DNA of 64,000 nt from Porphyra umbilicalis (GCA_002049455.2 KV918818.1:1-64000), one strand, 5' to 3'. Positions 32,351 to 43,819 are shown, counted from the stretch's first letter. Made by a program: numbers and translations. Notes: generated from the sequence alone by a model not told the origin.

Positions 32351-32530
32351 CCACGTAGGACGGCTCGGGGGCCGCGCGGGCCACGTCGGACGGCTGGGGG
32401 GCCGCGCGGGCCACGTCGGACGGCTGAGAGGCCGCGCGGCCCCCATCGGACGGCTGAGGGGCCGCGCGGGCCACGTCGGACGCCTGAGGGACCGCGCGAC
32501 TTGCGTCGGAGGGCTGAGAGGCCGCGAGGC
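32351..32530. repeat. minisatellite, six exact 30-bp units
   Basis: Units start at 32351, 32381, 32411, 32441, 32471 and 32501, each close to CCACGTCGGACGGCTGAGGG plus GCCGCGCGGG. All frames give 10-residue repeats (HVGRLGGRAG or WPARPPSRPT), so no coding strand can be chosen. Confidence 0.9.
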
Positions 32531-33650
32531 GGCCCCTGACGAGTCGCGGCGCTGACTGCCGTCACGCCTCCAGAGCCAGAGAGGGCGTTAGCGCGGGGGT
32601 CGTTCCAACGTCAAAGGATGACGAGCTTGTCCCGTGACTGACTGGCCATCCGTTCTGTGCCGTCACTGTGTCCACAAATTGCGCAAAGCGCTTCGCCCCC
32701 TCTTCAGTGGCCCACTCGTGCACGATCTCATTCGGTGACGCGGGCCAGGTTACACCGACCATTGGGCATGTGGGACCGAAACGGACAGTTTGTGGCGTCG
32801 ACCAGATTCCAAAAGTACAGTTTTTGGCAAAAGTGATGCAATCCAGGGCGACAGATTAGTTCGATTTACTGCTTCGGCCAATCACAACGCCTCCCCCCAG
32901 GCTGGGCGGTTTGAAAATAACTCCCGAGAGTGTCGCTGGCGATGTATCTGACCTGTTGGCATCTCGCGACGATCCTGCCGCACGATGCGGATCGCAGAAG
33001 TGACGACGCCCGTTGGCCTGTTTGCCCGCCCAGCCGCCTACCGCTTCTTGGGTGCCCCGAACAGATCCGATTGCCACCGAAGAGACTGTACACGAGGAGA
33101 CCGCACAGTGCCCAGGGCCCGTCGCATCTTTTGGGTGCCATGTTTATGTCGTGGCCGTGCCAGGTGTCGGCCCGATAGTCCCTGTAAATTTCCTTTTCTT
33201 CGACGTTGTCATCGGTTTCGACGATTGTAGCGGCATATCTGGCGCTTGATAGGGACGTGGCGATCTCACCGCGACTGCTTCACACGCTTTCAGGCCATAT
33301 TTTCGGTGGCTCCGTTTCATTAAGCACCGATGGAGATCCTTTAGCGCTTCTTCGGTTTCACTCATATTTGATGTAGCAGAATGGGGCTGGGCTCAACCCA
33401 GCAATAATGACCCCATTCGGACGGTCTCGTGGCTCGTTTCAACCCAACTACATCGCGCCTGGCCCCAAACAGGGCCCCCAGAATGGGCTTTCCATTCAGC
33501 GTGCCACACGTTGCACCTCTAGATTCCCCAATTGGAGAATGGGATCGACGTTGTAGGGTTTGCTCTGAGGACACGAATGCAGACTGCCATCTCTGAAACG
33601 GAGAGCAAGTCCCTTGGTCTAAGTATATGTGTGCATCACTACACTTTGAG
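32531..33650. other. island without a supportable gene
   Basis: Ordinary composition with many short frames. A hairpin with AATGGGG, GCTGGG, CCCAGC and CCCCATT lies at 33380-33417, related to the one at 20517. Confidence 0.45.
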
Positions 33651-33653
33651 AGC

Positions 33654-33678
33654 ACCCTGTCCTAAAGGCCAGGGAACT
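33654..33678. repeat. dispersed motif ACCCTGTCCTAAAGGCCAGG
   Basis: One of three copies in the window (also 44001-44026 and 47255-47280). The outer CCCTG and CAGGG pair. Confidence 0.65.
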
Positions 33679-33759
33679 AGATCCCGGACCTCGGATTTGA
33701 TTCGCTGTGGATGGTGAAAGCAGCAATCGACAGTTCGTGACCAGCCGGTTCTTGCGGTC

Positions 33760-34161
33760 TATTGCTGATCCCCGAATTTTGTACTGGTGGACAGAGACTG
33801 ACTTGAGGACCGACTCTCTCCGCCAATCAGATGCGCCCCTGGGACTGACTTGGTGCTCCTGATTGCTTACATGTGCCCATACAGCCTGGAAATCAACATC
33901 AGGTCCTCTTTTTTTCTGCACTTCTGGCAAGGAGACAGTAGAAAATCTCAAGATCTCGCTTGGGCAGCTTGCTCCGTGCCAAGAAAGTGGATCAAGTGGC
34001 AACAAACAGCGAGTTCTGCTGGATGCAAGGTCCTGACACCGAGTGCGGGCTTTCTATTGGCTTCAATGCCTTCTTACTGTCGTCTTAGACCAATAGAGTG
34101 CTGTTATTCACAGTCAGTCTCTGTCTCTGTCCCCCAGGACAAAATTTGGGGATCAGCAATA
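33760..34161. mobile_element. TA-flanked inverted-repeat element (MITE), about 400 bp
   Basis: Terminal inverted repeats of about 43-50 bases: the left end starts TATTGCTGATCCCC and includes AATTTTGT and GGACAGAGACTGAC; the right end (34112-34161) is its complement with a few changes and six extra bases. TA lies outside TTGCTGATCC at both ends, consistent with a TA target duplication. The interior does not code. Its terminal sequence differs from the TGG-ending elements, so it is probably another family. Confidence 0.65.
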
Positions 34162-34769
34162 AATAGGCCAGACAATGTTGACAGCCCCATAGATCGCGGA
34201 CCCTTTCATCAGCCGCTACAGTTGTTGTCAGTTCTCTGTCGTTCGCAGCTCGTGCAGGCCTCTTTGGAGAGCACCAAATCCGTGTCGCACTGTCGCGTCG
34301 AGCGGATACACGGTTGCGCCAAGTTCGGCGGTGCGGCGGGCGCGCAGCCGAGACGGCGCCGCAGAGCGAACGCTCGCTGAGGGGTTAGCCGCCGCCCCTG
34401 CTGCGCATTGAATCCCTCTTGACGTGGCGCGGCACGTCTGCGCTGCCCGCAGCCTCCCATTTTGGGTGGGGCGCGCGGCGGGCCGGCCGACGAGCGGCCC
34501 CGCCGCGGCGCCCGCACAGCGCTGGAAATCGGGATCTCTACAGCCAGTTCTCGCATTTGGCCTGGATGAAGTGAGATGTCTGTCACCGATCCTTCAAGAT
34601 CTGAGAAAAACTATTACGCCTGGAGATCGTCGCACCACATGCTAGAAGCATCATGGCTAAATACTTCTGGGAAGCGGCGGTGCTCCTTGAAGAGATGTAT
34701 GCACTGTACACATGGCTGCCATGCGCTTGAAAGCGTGTCATTTTCATCGTTACTGCCGCTCCCCCTCGC

Positions 34770-34845
34770 TACGTCCCACGCACCTTGCCACGTCCCACGC
34801 ACCTTGCCACGTCCCTCGCACCTCGCCACGTTCCTCGCACCTCGC
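34770..34845 (+). repeat. four 19-bp tandem units
   Basis: Units of CACGTCCCACGCACCTTGC type at 34770, 34789, 34808 and 34827, the last two with matching changes. They start a C/T-rich stretch reaching to about 34960. Confidence 0.85.
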
Positions 34846-37800
34846 CACCCCACTCTCCCAACCCTACTTCTACCTCCCAGCGTCACCCCTCTCCCCGAGC
34901 ACAAACTCCCCCACCCTGTCCTCCACTCCCCCCCTCACCCAGTCCCTGCATCACTGTACGCCCGCGACGCCGCAGGATGTTACAGCCAGAAACCCAGACG
35001 TCATGCAGTCAATCATGCAGACTAAGCACATGGCCAGAGGCCGCCACAGCGGAGGAGAGTTAGACGGAAGGAACCAAGACGAGGACCAGTGTCGGCGTCG
35101 GAATCGATCGCGACGCACAAGAAGCGTGCCTCAAACACACGGCACAACGCACGGCACTACGCAACATCAGTTACTTTCCGGCAATTCAAGCCACTCCGCA
35201 CACCGCGAACTGCGTGTGTCCCGCACGCGACTCACGTACAGCCACGCCACTGGTATCACCCGCAAGTCGAGCAAGCCCCACACAACAAAGGCCTGTGTGC
35301 GCGGCAGCGTCTGAACCCGCCCTTGGCAGAGGCGGAAGGGCCTGCCGGGAGCCGCTCTTTCTGGTGGGCAAGCAACTAGCGCCTGCGGCAGCACTGGATG
35401 CATCTGCTGGGTGACTGACAGCGACTGACACGAACAACGCTTCACACAGGTTCTGAGAGGGAGACGGTCTGCCGTCCAGGTTTAGCTTAAGTTTGAAGAC
35501 CGTTGATGTAGCCCCTATCTAGAAAAAAAAGTAGCATGACCGTGGAGAAGACAGCCTAAGTTTAGGCTGATCGCGCGCATTGGGCAACAGCCCCGATCTG
35601 GCCACAAAGTCTCTTTGACCGGTCTCAAGACATAGTTGGGCCAAAAATACGTGATTCGATTGCACAGCATAAAGCTTTCGGTCCTGTGCGCCGAGCGGGC
35701 GCACGTGGAAAACGCGTGTCCCACGGCGCCCGCGGCACCGACCCCGCCGCGTGGGTGGGAGGCGGCGCCGGCGCACGCCCAGCGTTCCGCGTCGGCCCCC
35801 CCCCCCCGACGACGCCGCCTCGGGGCCCGTCTGAGGGTGCGCCGTGGGGCGCCCCCCGGGGGCGGGGAAAGGCGCCGCGGGGGCGGCGGGTAGCCTGCCC
35901 CACCGCCCCCGCCTGGCAGCGGCGGTTGGCTGTCCGCCACCGCCCCCCACCCCTGCCCGCGTCGGTCCGTTGCGCGGGGCCGTGTCCCGTAACGGCGCGC
36001 GGGGGGCGGTCAGCGGCCTGCCGCCTCGGCGGTGGCCGTGGGGTTAGTGGTACACTACCAACCCGTCGCCCCAGTCGCACATCGATCCGCGTCGCAGAGC
36101 GTTCCCGACGCTGCCGCCGCCTTGCCAGGGTCTCCTCCCGTGGCGCGCCCACGCGACCGCTGCGCAGATGCGGGGCGCCGGCCCCCCCCGCACAACCGTG
36201 AACGCGGCGCGGGGCGGGCGACGACGCCGGTGGCCCCAGTGTCAGTGACCAGCGCCGCGCGCATGTCTGCTGCCTGCTGCACAGCGGAGCGACGCACTGG
36301 TGGCACGGCAGGCACCCCCGTCGCCGTGTGTGGATGGGCTGAGCGGGTGGCGACGAGGGGGTGAGGTGGAAGGGGGGGGGGGGGGGGGGGGGGGAGGTGG
36401 CGGGAGCAACTGGCGGTGCAGAGACGACCTCGTCGTAGCGACGGGTTGGTCCGTCCCGGTGGCCGTACCGCAGGGGGGCGAGCCGACGGGGGTCTGAGGA
36501 CCAGGCGTGACCGCCACCCCCCCCCCACCCGCGCCGATCGTGTGACGTGTGTGGTGCGCTGCTGCCAGCCGCTGAGCCGTGACGGGACGTGGCAGCCGCG
36601 GGGCCGCACCGCGGCGCCGCTGCCATCGGACGGCCACTGGGGGGTGGGGGGGGGTGCCGCCCGACGAGCCGACGCGGCAGCCGGCGCAGCCGTCCCTCCC
36701 CCCCCCCCCCCCCCCCCCGCCGACAGCGGCGCCGTTGGGCGGCGCGGCGCCGAGGATGCAGGCGCGGGGGGGGGACGCGGCGGCGCCCCCGACGGGTTGG
36801 ATTTGGGGTGTGCGCGCGGGCGGGGCGCCCCGACCCCCCGCCAGACGACCGCCCGCCACACGACCGGCGGGGGCGACAGCCGCAGGGGGGCGAGAGCCGA
36901 CGGGCGCGCCGGCCGTGGCGGTGCCGGACCACCGTGCCTGCTGCGCCCCGCAGCGGGTGACGGCGGCGGCGGTGGCGGCGGCGCGGCCGGTCGGCCGCCG
37001 CGCCCGGCAGTTTCCGCGTCGCTGTGCGCGCGCGCGCGGGGCGGCGGCGGCGGCGGGCCGCGGCGCCCCCCGCCCGGCCGACCCGTCGGCTCCCCGCGTG
37101 CAAGGCCGGGCTGGTGGAACCGCCCGTGCGCCGCGGCTCCTCTCCCTCCCCCCCCCCCCCCTCTGCTCGGCCGCCCCCCCGGCTCTCTGTCAATGGTGCC
37201 ACGGGTGTGCGGCGCGACGGGCGCGGGGGGTACGAGCCCGACGGGCGTCTGCCAGTGGCAGGGGGACACGGTTCGTTTGCCCGGGCGGCCCCCCCCCCGC
37301 CGCCCCCCGCCGTTCGGCCTGGGATGCGAGTGGTTGGGGAGGGGCGCGCCCCATACGCGGGGGCCCGTACAAAGGGCGGCGGCGCGTGCCACCAACGACG
37401 ACGACCACGGCCGTGCGTGCCACACCCCCGACGCCCCTGCGCCGCCGCCGCCCGCGCGGCCGTCACGGGACAGAGACGGCGTTTGGGTGGGGGGGGGGAC
37501 ACGGGTATCCCCACGACCGTCCGGGGTCGGCTGCGGGCGGACGCCACATCCGTGCGCCGTGCTCTGCCACCGTGCAGGGTACTCCCCGCCCCCCCCCCCC
37601 CCCGGTGGCACCAACACCAGCCGACACCGCCGCGCCTGTGCCTGGGCGGCGGCGGGTGACTGGCATAACGGTCTGCCGTGCTCCCAAGCCGCCGCCGCCG
37701 CCGCCCCCACCGCCACCGCCGTCGCAGCCGCCGCCCCCCCACCCCCCCCCCCGTCCGCGTCGTGGTGTGGGCGCGGCGCCCCCACTCCCGGCGGCGGGGT

Positions 37801-37975
37801 GACCAAGGCCCCCCGACGCGTCGCGGCTTCCCCCCCCGTGCCGCGACTCATGCAGCCCCCCCACGTGCCCGTCGTCGTTGGCGGCAGCGGCGCGCACACG
37901 ACCAACACGGGGCGGCGCAAGCACTCGGTGTCCCCCCCGCCGCCGCCGCCGCCCGCGACGCACCCGCCCGGCGAC
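34846..37975. other. C-rich stretch, island and GC block without a supportable gene
   Basis: 34846-34960 is C/T-rich like the gene leaders here, but no convincing coding sequence follows. 35690-37840 is extremely GC-rich with long G and C runs (for example 36375-36394 and 36698-36718). Frames of several hundred codons are open on both strands but consist of Pro, Arg, Gly and Ala. The part next to 37976 is probably the leader of the methyltransferase gene. Confidence 0.4.
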
Positions 37976-38152
37976 ATGGGCGGCGGGTCGGCGACGTATG
38001 GGGGCATGCCGCGGCGGCTCAAGCCGTGGGCGCGCTCCCAGCTGCTCCTCACCCTCGTCACGGCGGTCGTGACGATGGCCGCAACCGTCGCGCTGATGCA
38101 CCTGCGGGAGCCGAGGAGGGGCGACGAGTGGGCCGCCGCGTCGCCGGCGGTG

Positions 38153-38184
<32 letters not shown>

Positions 38185-39169
38185 CGCCGCGGCCGCGGCG
38201 GCGCCCCCACCGCTCGCCGCGTTGCGGCCGGCGGTGGCGGCGGTGGCGGCGCCGCCCGCCGCGCCCGCCGCCCCCGCCGTCCCCGCCGCGCTCGCCGCGC
38301 CCGCCGCGCCCGCCGCCCCCACCGTCGGCGACGAGGGGGCCGCAGAGATTGACACCCGCTACGGGGTCATCCCGCCGCTCGGCCCCGCGCGGGCGGCGTG
38401 GTGCGCGGGCCCCCCCCGGTGCGTCATGGACATGGGGTTCAACTCGGGGCAGGATTCGCACTTTTACCTCGGCGGCGGCCACCGCGTCGTTGCCGTCGAC
38501 GCCAACCCCGTGCTCATTGCGGCGGGGCGGCGGCGCTTTGCCGACGCGCTCGTCAATGGGAGCCTCGTCCTCGTCCCGTCGGGCCTCATCCCCGTTGCCG
38601 CGTCGCGCGCGGCGGCGGCGACCAAACTCTCCTTTTACCAGTCCAAGCTCGACAATGTGTGGTCGTCGTTTGACGCGCGGTGGGGGTGCCGCCACCCCAA
38701 CAACACCCCGGCGGCGGCGGGGGACATCAACCCCGCCTACTGCACGGAGATTCGGGTGCCGACGCGCACGTGCGCGGCGCTGATTGAGGAGTTTGGCACG
38801 CCGCTGATGCTCAAGATTGACATTGAGGGGCGCGACACGGCGTGCCTCGAGTCGCTGTGGGGGCTCCCCGAGGAGCGCCGCCCCGACTATGTGTCGGTGG
38901 AGAATGTCACCCCCGCGCACGTGGAACTGCTGCAGGGCCTCGGGTATGGGCGGCAAAAGGTGGTCGACCAGCGCGTCATCCACGACCGGTACATTGGGCA
39001 GGCGGCGCTCGTGGGCAACAGCGGGCCGTTTGGGGAGGCGGCCATCGATACGGTGCACGGAGAGGGGTGGGCAAGTGCCGAGGAGGTGGCCGCCCGCCTG
39101 CCGCTGCCCGAGCAGGTCGGCGGCGTCGGCGTGTGGTACGACCTGCACGGCAAGCGCAACGGGTTGTGA
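37976..39169 (+). CDS. FkbM-type methyltransferase with N-terminal membrane anchor
   Basis: FkbM-family enzymes transfer methyl groups from S-adenosylmethionine, often to sugars. After a short basic N-terminus, LLLTLVTAVVTMAATVAL (residues about 23-40) forms a signal anchor, followed by an Ala/Pro-rich stem, the layout of a Golgi type II enzyme. The catalytic domain has VMDMGFNSGQDSHFYLGGG, RVVAVDANPVL (S-adenosylmethionine binding, about residues 151-180) and MLKIDIEGRDTACLESL, all family hallmarks. It ends normally. About 397 residues from the ATG at 37976 (good context); ATGs at 37850 and 38006 are also in frame, and all keep the anchor. Single exon. It is convergent with the citramalate synthase gene, about 450 bases away. 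Substrate unknown; a matrix or glycoprotein sugar is a reasonable guess for an alga. Confidence 0.85.
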
Positions 39170-39621
39170 GGGGGGGGGGCGGGCGAGCGCGACGGCAGGG
39201 GACGGTAGCTGCACAGGGTCTTGGCTAGAGCGGGTGGCGGGGCGCCCGCAAAAGGCGCGTTTGCTTTTTTTCGTACCTGCGCCACAACACAGTCGCGGGC
39301 CGACGTGGGCGGACGCAGCTGCGGTTGGGCAGCAGGACGTGCCCGCACCCGCACCGTCTGGCCCTGCACTTGGGACAGAGCCGGTCCGGCGCTGGATGGG
39401 TCCGCGGCATCGACAACGAGCAGACCCGCTCCACCTGGACAAAAAGGGGAGCGCGGGCAGCGTGCCGCGCGACAGGAACACGACGCGAGGTCGGCCGTGT
39501 TGGATAAGAAAAACTGTGTGGACGCCATCCCCCCCCCCCCCTGGCCACCAATGACTTGTCCCCAGGCCACCCCAGCGCCTCTGCCACGCGCGCCCCCACG
39601 TGGCCGCGAGCGGGCCCCCCA
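39170..39621. other. intergenic region between convergent genes
   Basis: Both neighbours end here. Moderately GC-rich, no coding-like frame, a C-run at 39530-39541. I cannot pick out poly-A signals. Confidence 0.5.
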
Positions 39622-42007
39622 CTACCCCGACGTCACGGGCACGCCGACGGCCGGCTCGCCCTCGGCCCCGTCCGACACCCACGGCACATACCCGCCCGCA
39701 CACTCGGGCATCCGCCGGGCGAGCACGTACTCGTAGCCGTCGAGGAGCGCCTGCACGCTCGCAACAATGATGTTGGGGTGGGCGCCGACGGTCGTCCACG
39801 AGCGCGGCCCGTCGCTCATTTCCACCATGACCCGCGTCGTGGCGGCGGTCGCGCGCTCCGCGTCGAGGATGCGCACCTTGTAGTCGGACAGGACGACGCC
39901 GTCGAGCACCGAGTAGGCGCCGCGCAACGCGCGCTGCAGCGCCGCATTGACCGCGTCGACGGGGCCATTCCCTTCGCCGACTTCGAGACACACGCACACG
40001 GGGCACGCGTCGCCGTCACCCGCGTCGCCGCCGAGGAGCTCGAGTTTGATCGTCGCCCGCGTGACCGTGTCCGCACCGCCCGCGCCGCCGCCGCCGGTGC
40101 TCGCGCGGAGCCCCGTGAGCACTGAAAAATCGAGCAGGACAAACGGCGACCGGTAGCCGTCGGCGGTGCGGCGGAGCATCAGCTCGACCGACGCTTCGGC
40201 GGCCTCAAACGTGCAGCCCGCGTGCTCGAGCGCCTTGACCTGCCCGAGCACCCGCCGCGCGCGGGCGCCCCACGCGTCGACGTCGGCCGCCGGCGCGGTC
40301 GGCGACAGCAGCCCGAGCTCCCGCGCCTTGGACAGCAAATTCCCCCGCCCCGACAGCTCCGACACGAGCACCCGCGTCGCGTTGCCAACAACCGCCGGGT
40401 CGACGTGCTGGTACGTGTCCGCGTCTTTGAGCACCGCCGCCACGTGGATGCCGCCCTTGTGCGCAAACGCAGAGGCGCCGACAAACGGGGCGCCGCCGGC
40501 ATGCGGCACGTTGGCAACCTCGTCGACAAAGCGGGAGAGGGAGGTGAGGGCGCCCATGGCCACCCGCAGCGGCACCCCAAGTTTGAGGCCGAGCACGGGG
40601 ATGATGGTGGTGAGGTTTGCATTCCCGGTGCGCTCCCCATACCCATTGACGGTGCCCTGCACGACGCACCCCGAGCGGGTGCCCGAGAGCGCGCGGACGG
40701 CGGCGACAGAGTTGGCCACCGCCATCCCACAATCATTGTGGCAGTGGATGCCGAGGCGGAGGCCCGGAAAGGCCGCCGCGACGGCGGCGGTCATGGCGCC
40801 CACCTCCCACGGCGTGCACCCGCCATTGGTGTCGCAGAGGACGACCGCGTCGGCGCCCGCCGAGGCGGCGGCGGCGACGCACGCGAGCGCATACGGCGGG
40901 TCGGCCTTGTAGCCGTCAAAAAAGTGTTCGGCGTCGAGGAGCACCTCCCGGCCGGCGGCTTTGAGGTGCGCCACCGACGAGGAGATCATGGCCAAGTTGT
41001 CCCCCGCCCCCGCGCCGAGGACGACGCGCACCTGGTAGGCGCACGCTTTGCCGACGAGCGTCAAGACGGGGGCGCCCGAGTCGAGGAGCGCCGCGAGGTT
41101 GGCGTCCGAGGCGGGGGTCGCCGCCTTGTGGCGGGTCGACCCAAAGGCCACCAGCCGCGCGTTGCGGAGGGGGAGGGTGGCGGCGCGCGCAAAAAACTCA
41201 GCGTCCTTGGCGTTGGAGCCGGGCCAACCACCTGCGGGGGGGGGGGGGGGGGGGGGGGGGGGGCGAGCGCCGAGGAGGAGGCGCAACAAGATGGGACACG
41301 CGCGCGAGGGAGCACCCACACGCGTGCGCGGCGGTGGCCACGGGCACGCCACGGGAGGGCCAGGCGAGCGCCACACGCGTCAGTGGGAGTCCAACGTCTG
41401 CCACCAGCACCGGCCGCAGCTCACCGGCGGCTGCCGCCACCCCCCCCCCCCCCCCCCCCTCACCCCCAAAAACCGACGCACACGCGCCCACACGGCGGCG
41501 GCAGCGGCGCCCCCGCCCCCCCGCCGCCCCCCCCCCCCGCCACGCACCTTCAATGTAGTCGACGCCAAACTCATCCAACCGCGTCACGACGCGCAGCTTG
41601 TCCATCACGGACAGGGAAATCCCCTCCTGCTGCGTGCCATCCCGCAACGTCGTGTCGTACAGCAGCACGTCCGTGTCGCAGCCGCCGTCGATGGCGGCGG
41701 GGACGGCGGCGGCGGCAGTGGCGGCAGCGGCGGGGACGGCGGCGGCGGCGGCAGCGGCGGCGGGCAGGGGGGCCGCCGAGCCCCCCGCCCCCCCGCCGCC
41801 GCCGCCGTCCGCCCCCGCCGTCGGCCACCGCCGCACCGCCGCCGACGGTGGGCGGCGCGGCCGCCACGGGCGGCCGCCCCGCAGGGGCGCCCCCCCGCCA
41901 GCCGCCGCCGGCGGGCGGCCGACGGGGCGGCCGCCGCGCCCGGCGGGCGCGCCCGCCCCCGCCCACGCGCCCGCGCCGCCCCCGACCGGCGGCACAAAGG
42001 CGACCAT
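39622..42007 (-). CDS. cimA: citramalate synthase, probably plastid-targeted, two exons
   Basis: Makes citramalate from pyruvate and acetyl-CoA, the first step of threonine-independent isoleucine synthesis. Exon 1 is 42007-41548 and exon 2 is 41231-39622, joined in phase 1 (GAAG|GTGCGT ... CCGCAG|GTGG) to give the family phrase [20 protein letters not shown], which separates CimA from 2-isopropylmalate synthases. Also seen: [15 protein letters not shown] (substrate and metal site), [15 protein letters not shown] (metal-binding HxH), [13 protein letters not shown], and a C-terminal LeuA-type regulatory domain. Total 689 residues. The ATG at 42007 has an ideal ACC-ATG-G context. The first 90 or so residues are Ala/Gly/Arg/Pro-rich without acidic residues, as in plastid transit peptides. 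The 316-base intron ends in a long C tract before AG. Homocitrate synthase is less likely on the GGWPGS phrase. Confidence 0.88.
41232..41547 (-). other. intron of the citramalate synthase gene
   Basis: GTGCGTGG at the 5' splice site and a run of about 28 C followed by GCAG at the 3' splice site (G-run at 41236-41263 on the plus strand). Removing it restores the conserved EGGWPG phrase exactly, which is strong evidence for the boundaries. Confidence 0.85.
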
Positions 42008-42131
42008 GGTCGCCCCCCCGGCGCGCGCCGCGCCGCCCGCCGCCCGCCGCCCGCCGCCGCGCCGGCGCGTCGACCGCGCGCCGCCGCGGGCGGGGGGGGG
42101 AGCGGGGGGGGGGGGGGGCCGCCACGGGCCG

Positions 42132-42180
<49 letters not shown>

Positions 42181-42608
42181 TGCCGCCGCTGCCGCCACGC
42201 AGGGGCGGCCCGCCGCGGGGGCCACGGGGCGGCGGTGCCGGGGCGGGGGGCGGGGGGGGGCGCCACGCCCGTGGGGGGAGGGATCCGGGCGGCCGGCGAG
42301 ACGGTCGACGCGCAGAGGGCGGCCGCGGGGCGGGTGGCAGTGGGGGCGGGGGGGGGGGCGGCCGCGGCACGCGGGGTCCCGGGGGGGGAATGGGCCCGGC
42401 CGACGCACCGGCGCCGGTGCGCCGCGGCGCGGAGCTCGGGCGCGTGCGCGGGGCCAAATTTCGCCCGAGATCCAACCGGGTTGCGGTTCACTGAAAACGC
42501 GTTTGAGAAAATTCCCTCAACTGAAAGCGCGTACGCGAAAACACCCTGGCCTGGAGTTGTGCTGTGATCGAAGACAATCTATACGAGTAAGTTCTGAAGC
42601 ATTATTTA

Positions 42609-42845
42609 TGGCGCGTCGCCAAAGAATGATCGGATCTGAGAAACGCTCACAGCAAGTCACAGCAGTTCACAGCAGCTCACAGCACAGAATTTAAAATTGC
42701 TGTGATCGTCCTTGCCTCCCACAGAGCCATCCAGGAGCCCTCAGCATGCAATTTTATTTCGAAGCACAGTCACAGCACGGTCACAGCATGCTGCAACTTG
42801 CTGTGGAACTTGCTCGGATCCGATCATTCTTTGGCGACGCGCCAT
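42609..42845. mobile_element. TA-flanked inverted-repeat element (MITE), 237 bp
   Basis: The ends TGGCGCGTCGCCAAAGAATG and onward are perfectly complementary for at least 28 bases and similar for about ten more. TA flanks both ends (42607-42608 and 42846-42847). The inside is rich in CACAGCA phrases in several copies. It shares TA, TGG and the GCGT phrase with the element at 45701. Confidence 0.75.
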
Positions 42846-42847
42846 AG

Positions 42848-43800
42848 ACTTGAAGCACGCCGCGTCGCGCTTCACTTGGCACGTGGTTATATTTTTCATG
42901 CACTGCATTGGTTTTTATTTTTATGTCATTGCGGGCGTCCACGGGCAGGCGCGCGCGCCAGAGCCGTCCGCCCCGGAGCGCGCCGGCCCCCCACCCAGGC
43001 GACGCCGTGCTTGCGACAGTCCCAAGCCACGCACGGCTCGCCGACAGCCTCAGCCCCCCCAGCCCACCGGCCCCACACCCACGTCCGCCTCCGCCGCCGC
43101 TACCGCGCAGTCCACCCGCCCCCTGGGGCAAACGCCACGCCACTCCCGCCCCCTCGTCCATGATGGCTAGGCTTGTTGCCAGTAGCAAGCCTATCGCAGC
43201 AGGGGGCGCGGGCGCAGGGTCCGCCGCCGCCGCCGTAGGGGCTGCCACCGGCTAGCCAGCGGCGTCTTCACCCCTCCCCCCCTCCAGCTCCACGGCCCCT
43301 CAACCCCTCCACAGCCCCCCGAACGTACCCCCCTGTCCGTTCTCCTCCCCCCACGACGTACCGCGCGGTCAGTTGTGCGACATCCCGCACGGCCGGATCC
43401 GCCACCGCGACACCACCACCCCCTCGCACGGGCCACACGCACGACGCCGCCCTCTCCTCGTCACAGGTCCGCGCACAGAACCACGCGGGCAGCTGCGTCA
43501 CGCCACTCGCGACTGCCCGCTTCAGTCACTGCGCGCCACGGTCACACCACATTCCACGACTCTCGGCCGTCCCCGATCTTGGCCCCCTGCGCGTTCAAAT
43601 TTTTGAAGAACAAAAACACCGTCCAGAGCATCTCAGGGGCATGTTTCACCAATTACGTCTTCAATTCCTCACCCGACGCGGTCATATGCAGCACGCATCC
43701 TCGTTTCCAGCTCGTCTGAAGCACAGACCCCCCGTTTCAAGCCATCTGAACGAGAAAAAAACCCTCTTTCTACATGGTTGGACCTCACAAACGCCCAACG
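42848..43800. other. mixed stretch without a supportable gene
   Basis: C-rich on the plus strand from 42990 to 43560. A tiny plus frame from the ATG at 43162 and a longer minus frame (43248 to 42781) overlap, both Ala/Gly-rich; neither has a recognisable feature. 43560-43800 is ordinary DNA. Confidence 0.4.
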
Positions 43801-43819
43801 TACGGCCATCGTGCAAAAA

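Noticed and set aside
35625-38355. Very long minus-strand frames of 700 or more codons
   Set aside because: They are antisense to the methyltransferase region or lie in homopolymer-rich GC DNA and have no recognisable feature.
39622-42007. 2-isopropylmalate synthase
   Set aside because: The DYIEGGWPGSN phrase and the regulatory domain arrangement fit citramalate synthase better.
42130-42180. Poly-Gly region as part of the citramalate synthase protein
   Set aside because: It lies upstream of the ATG at 42007, which has an ideal context; the longer frame is only low-complexity.
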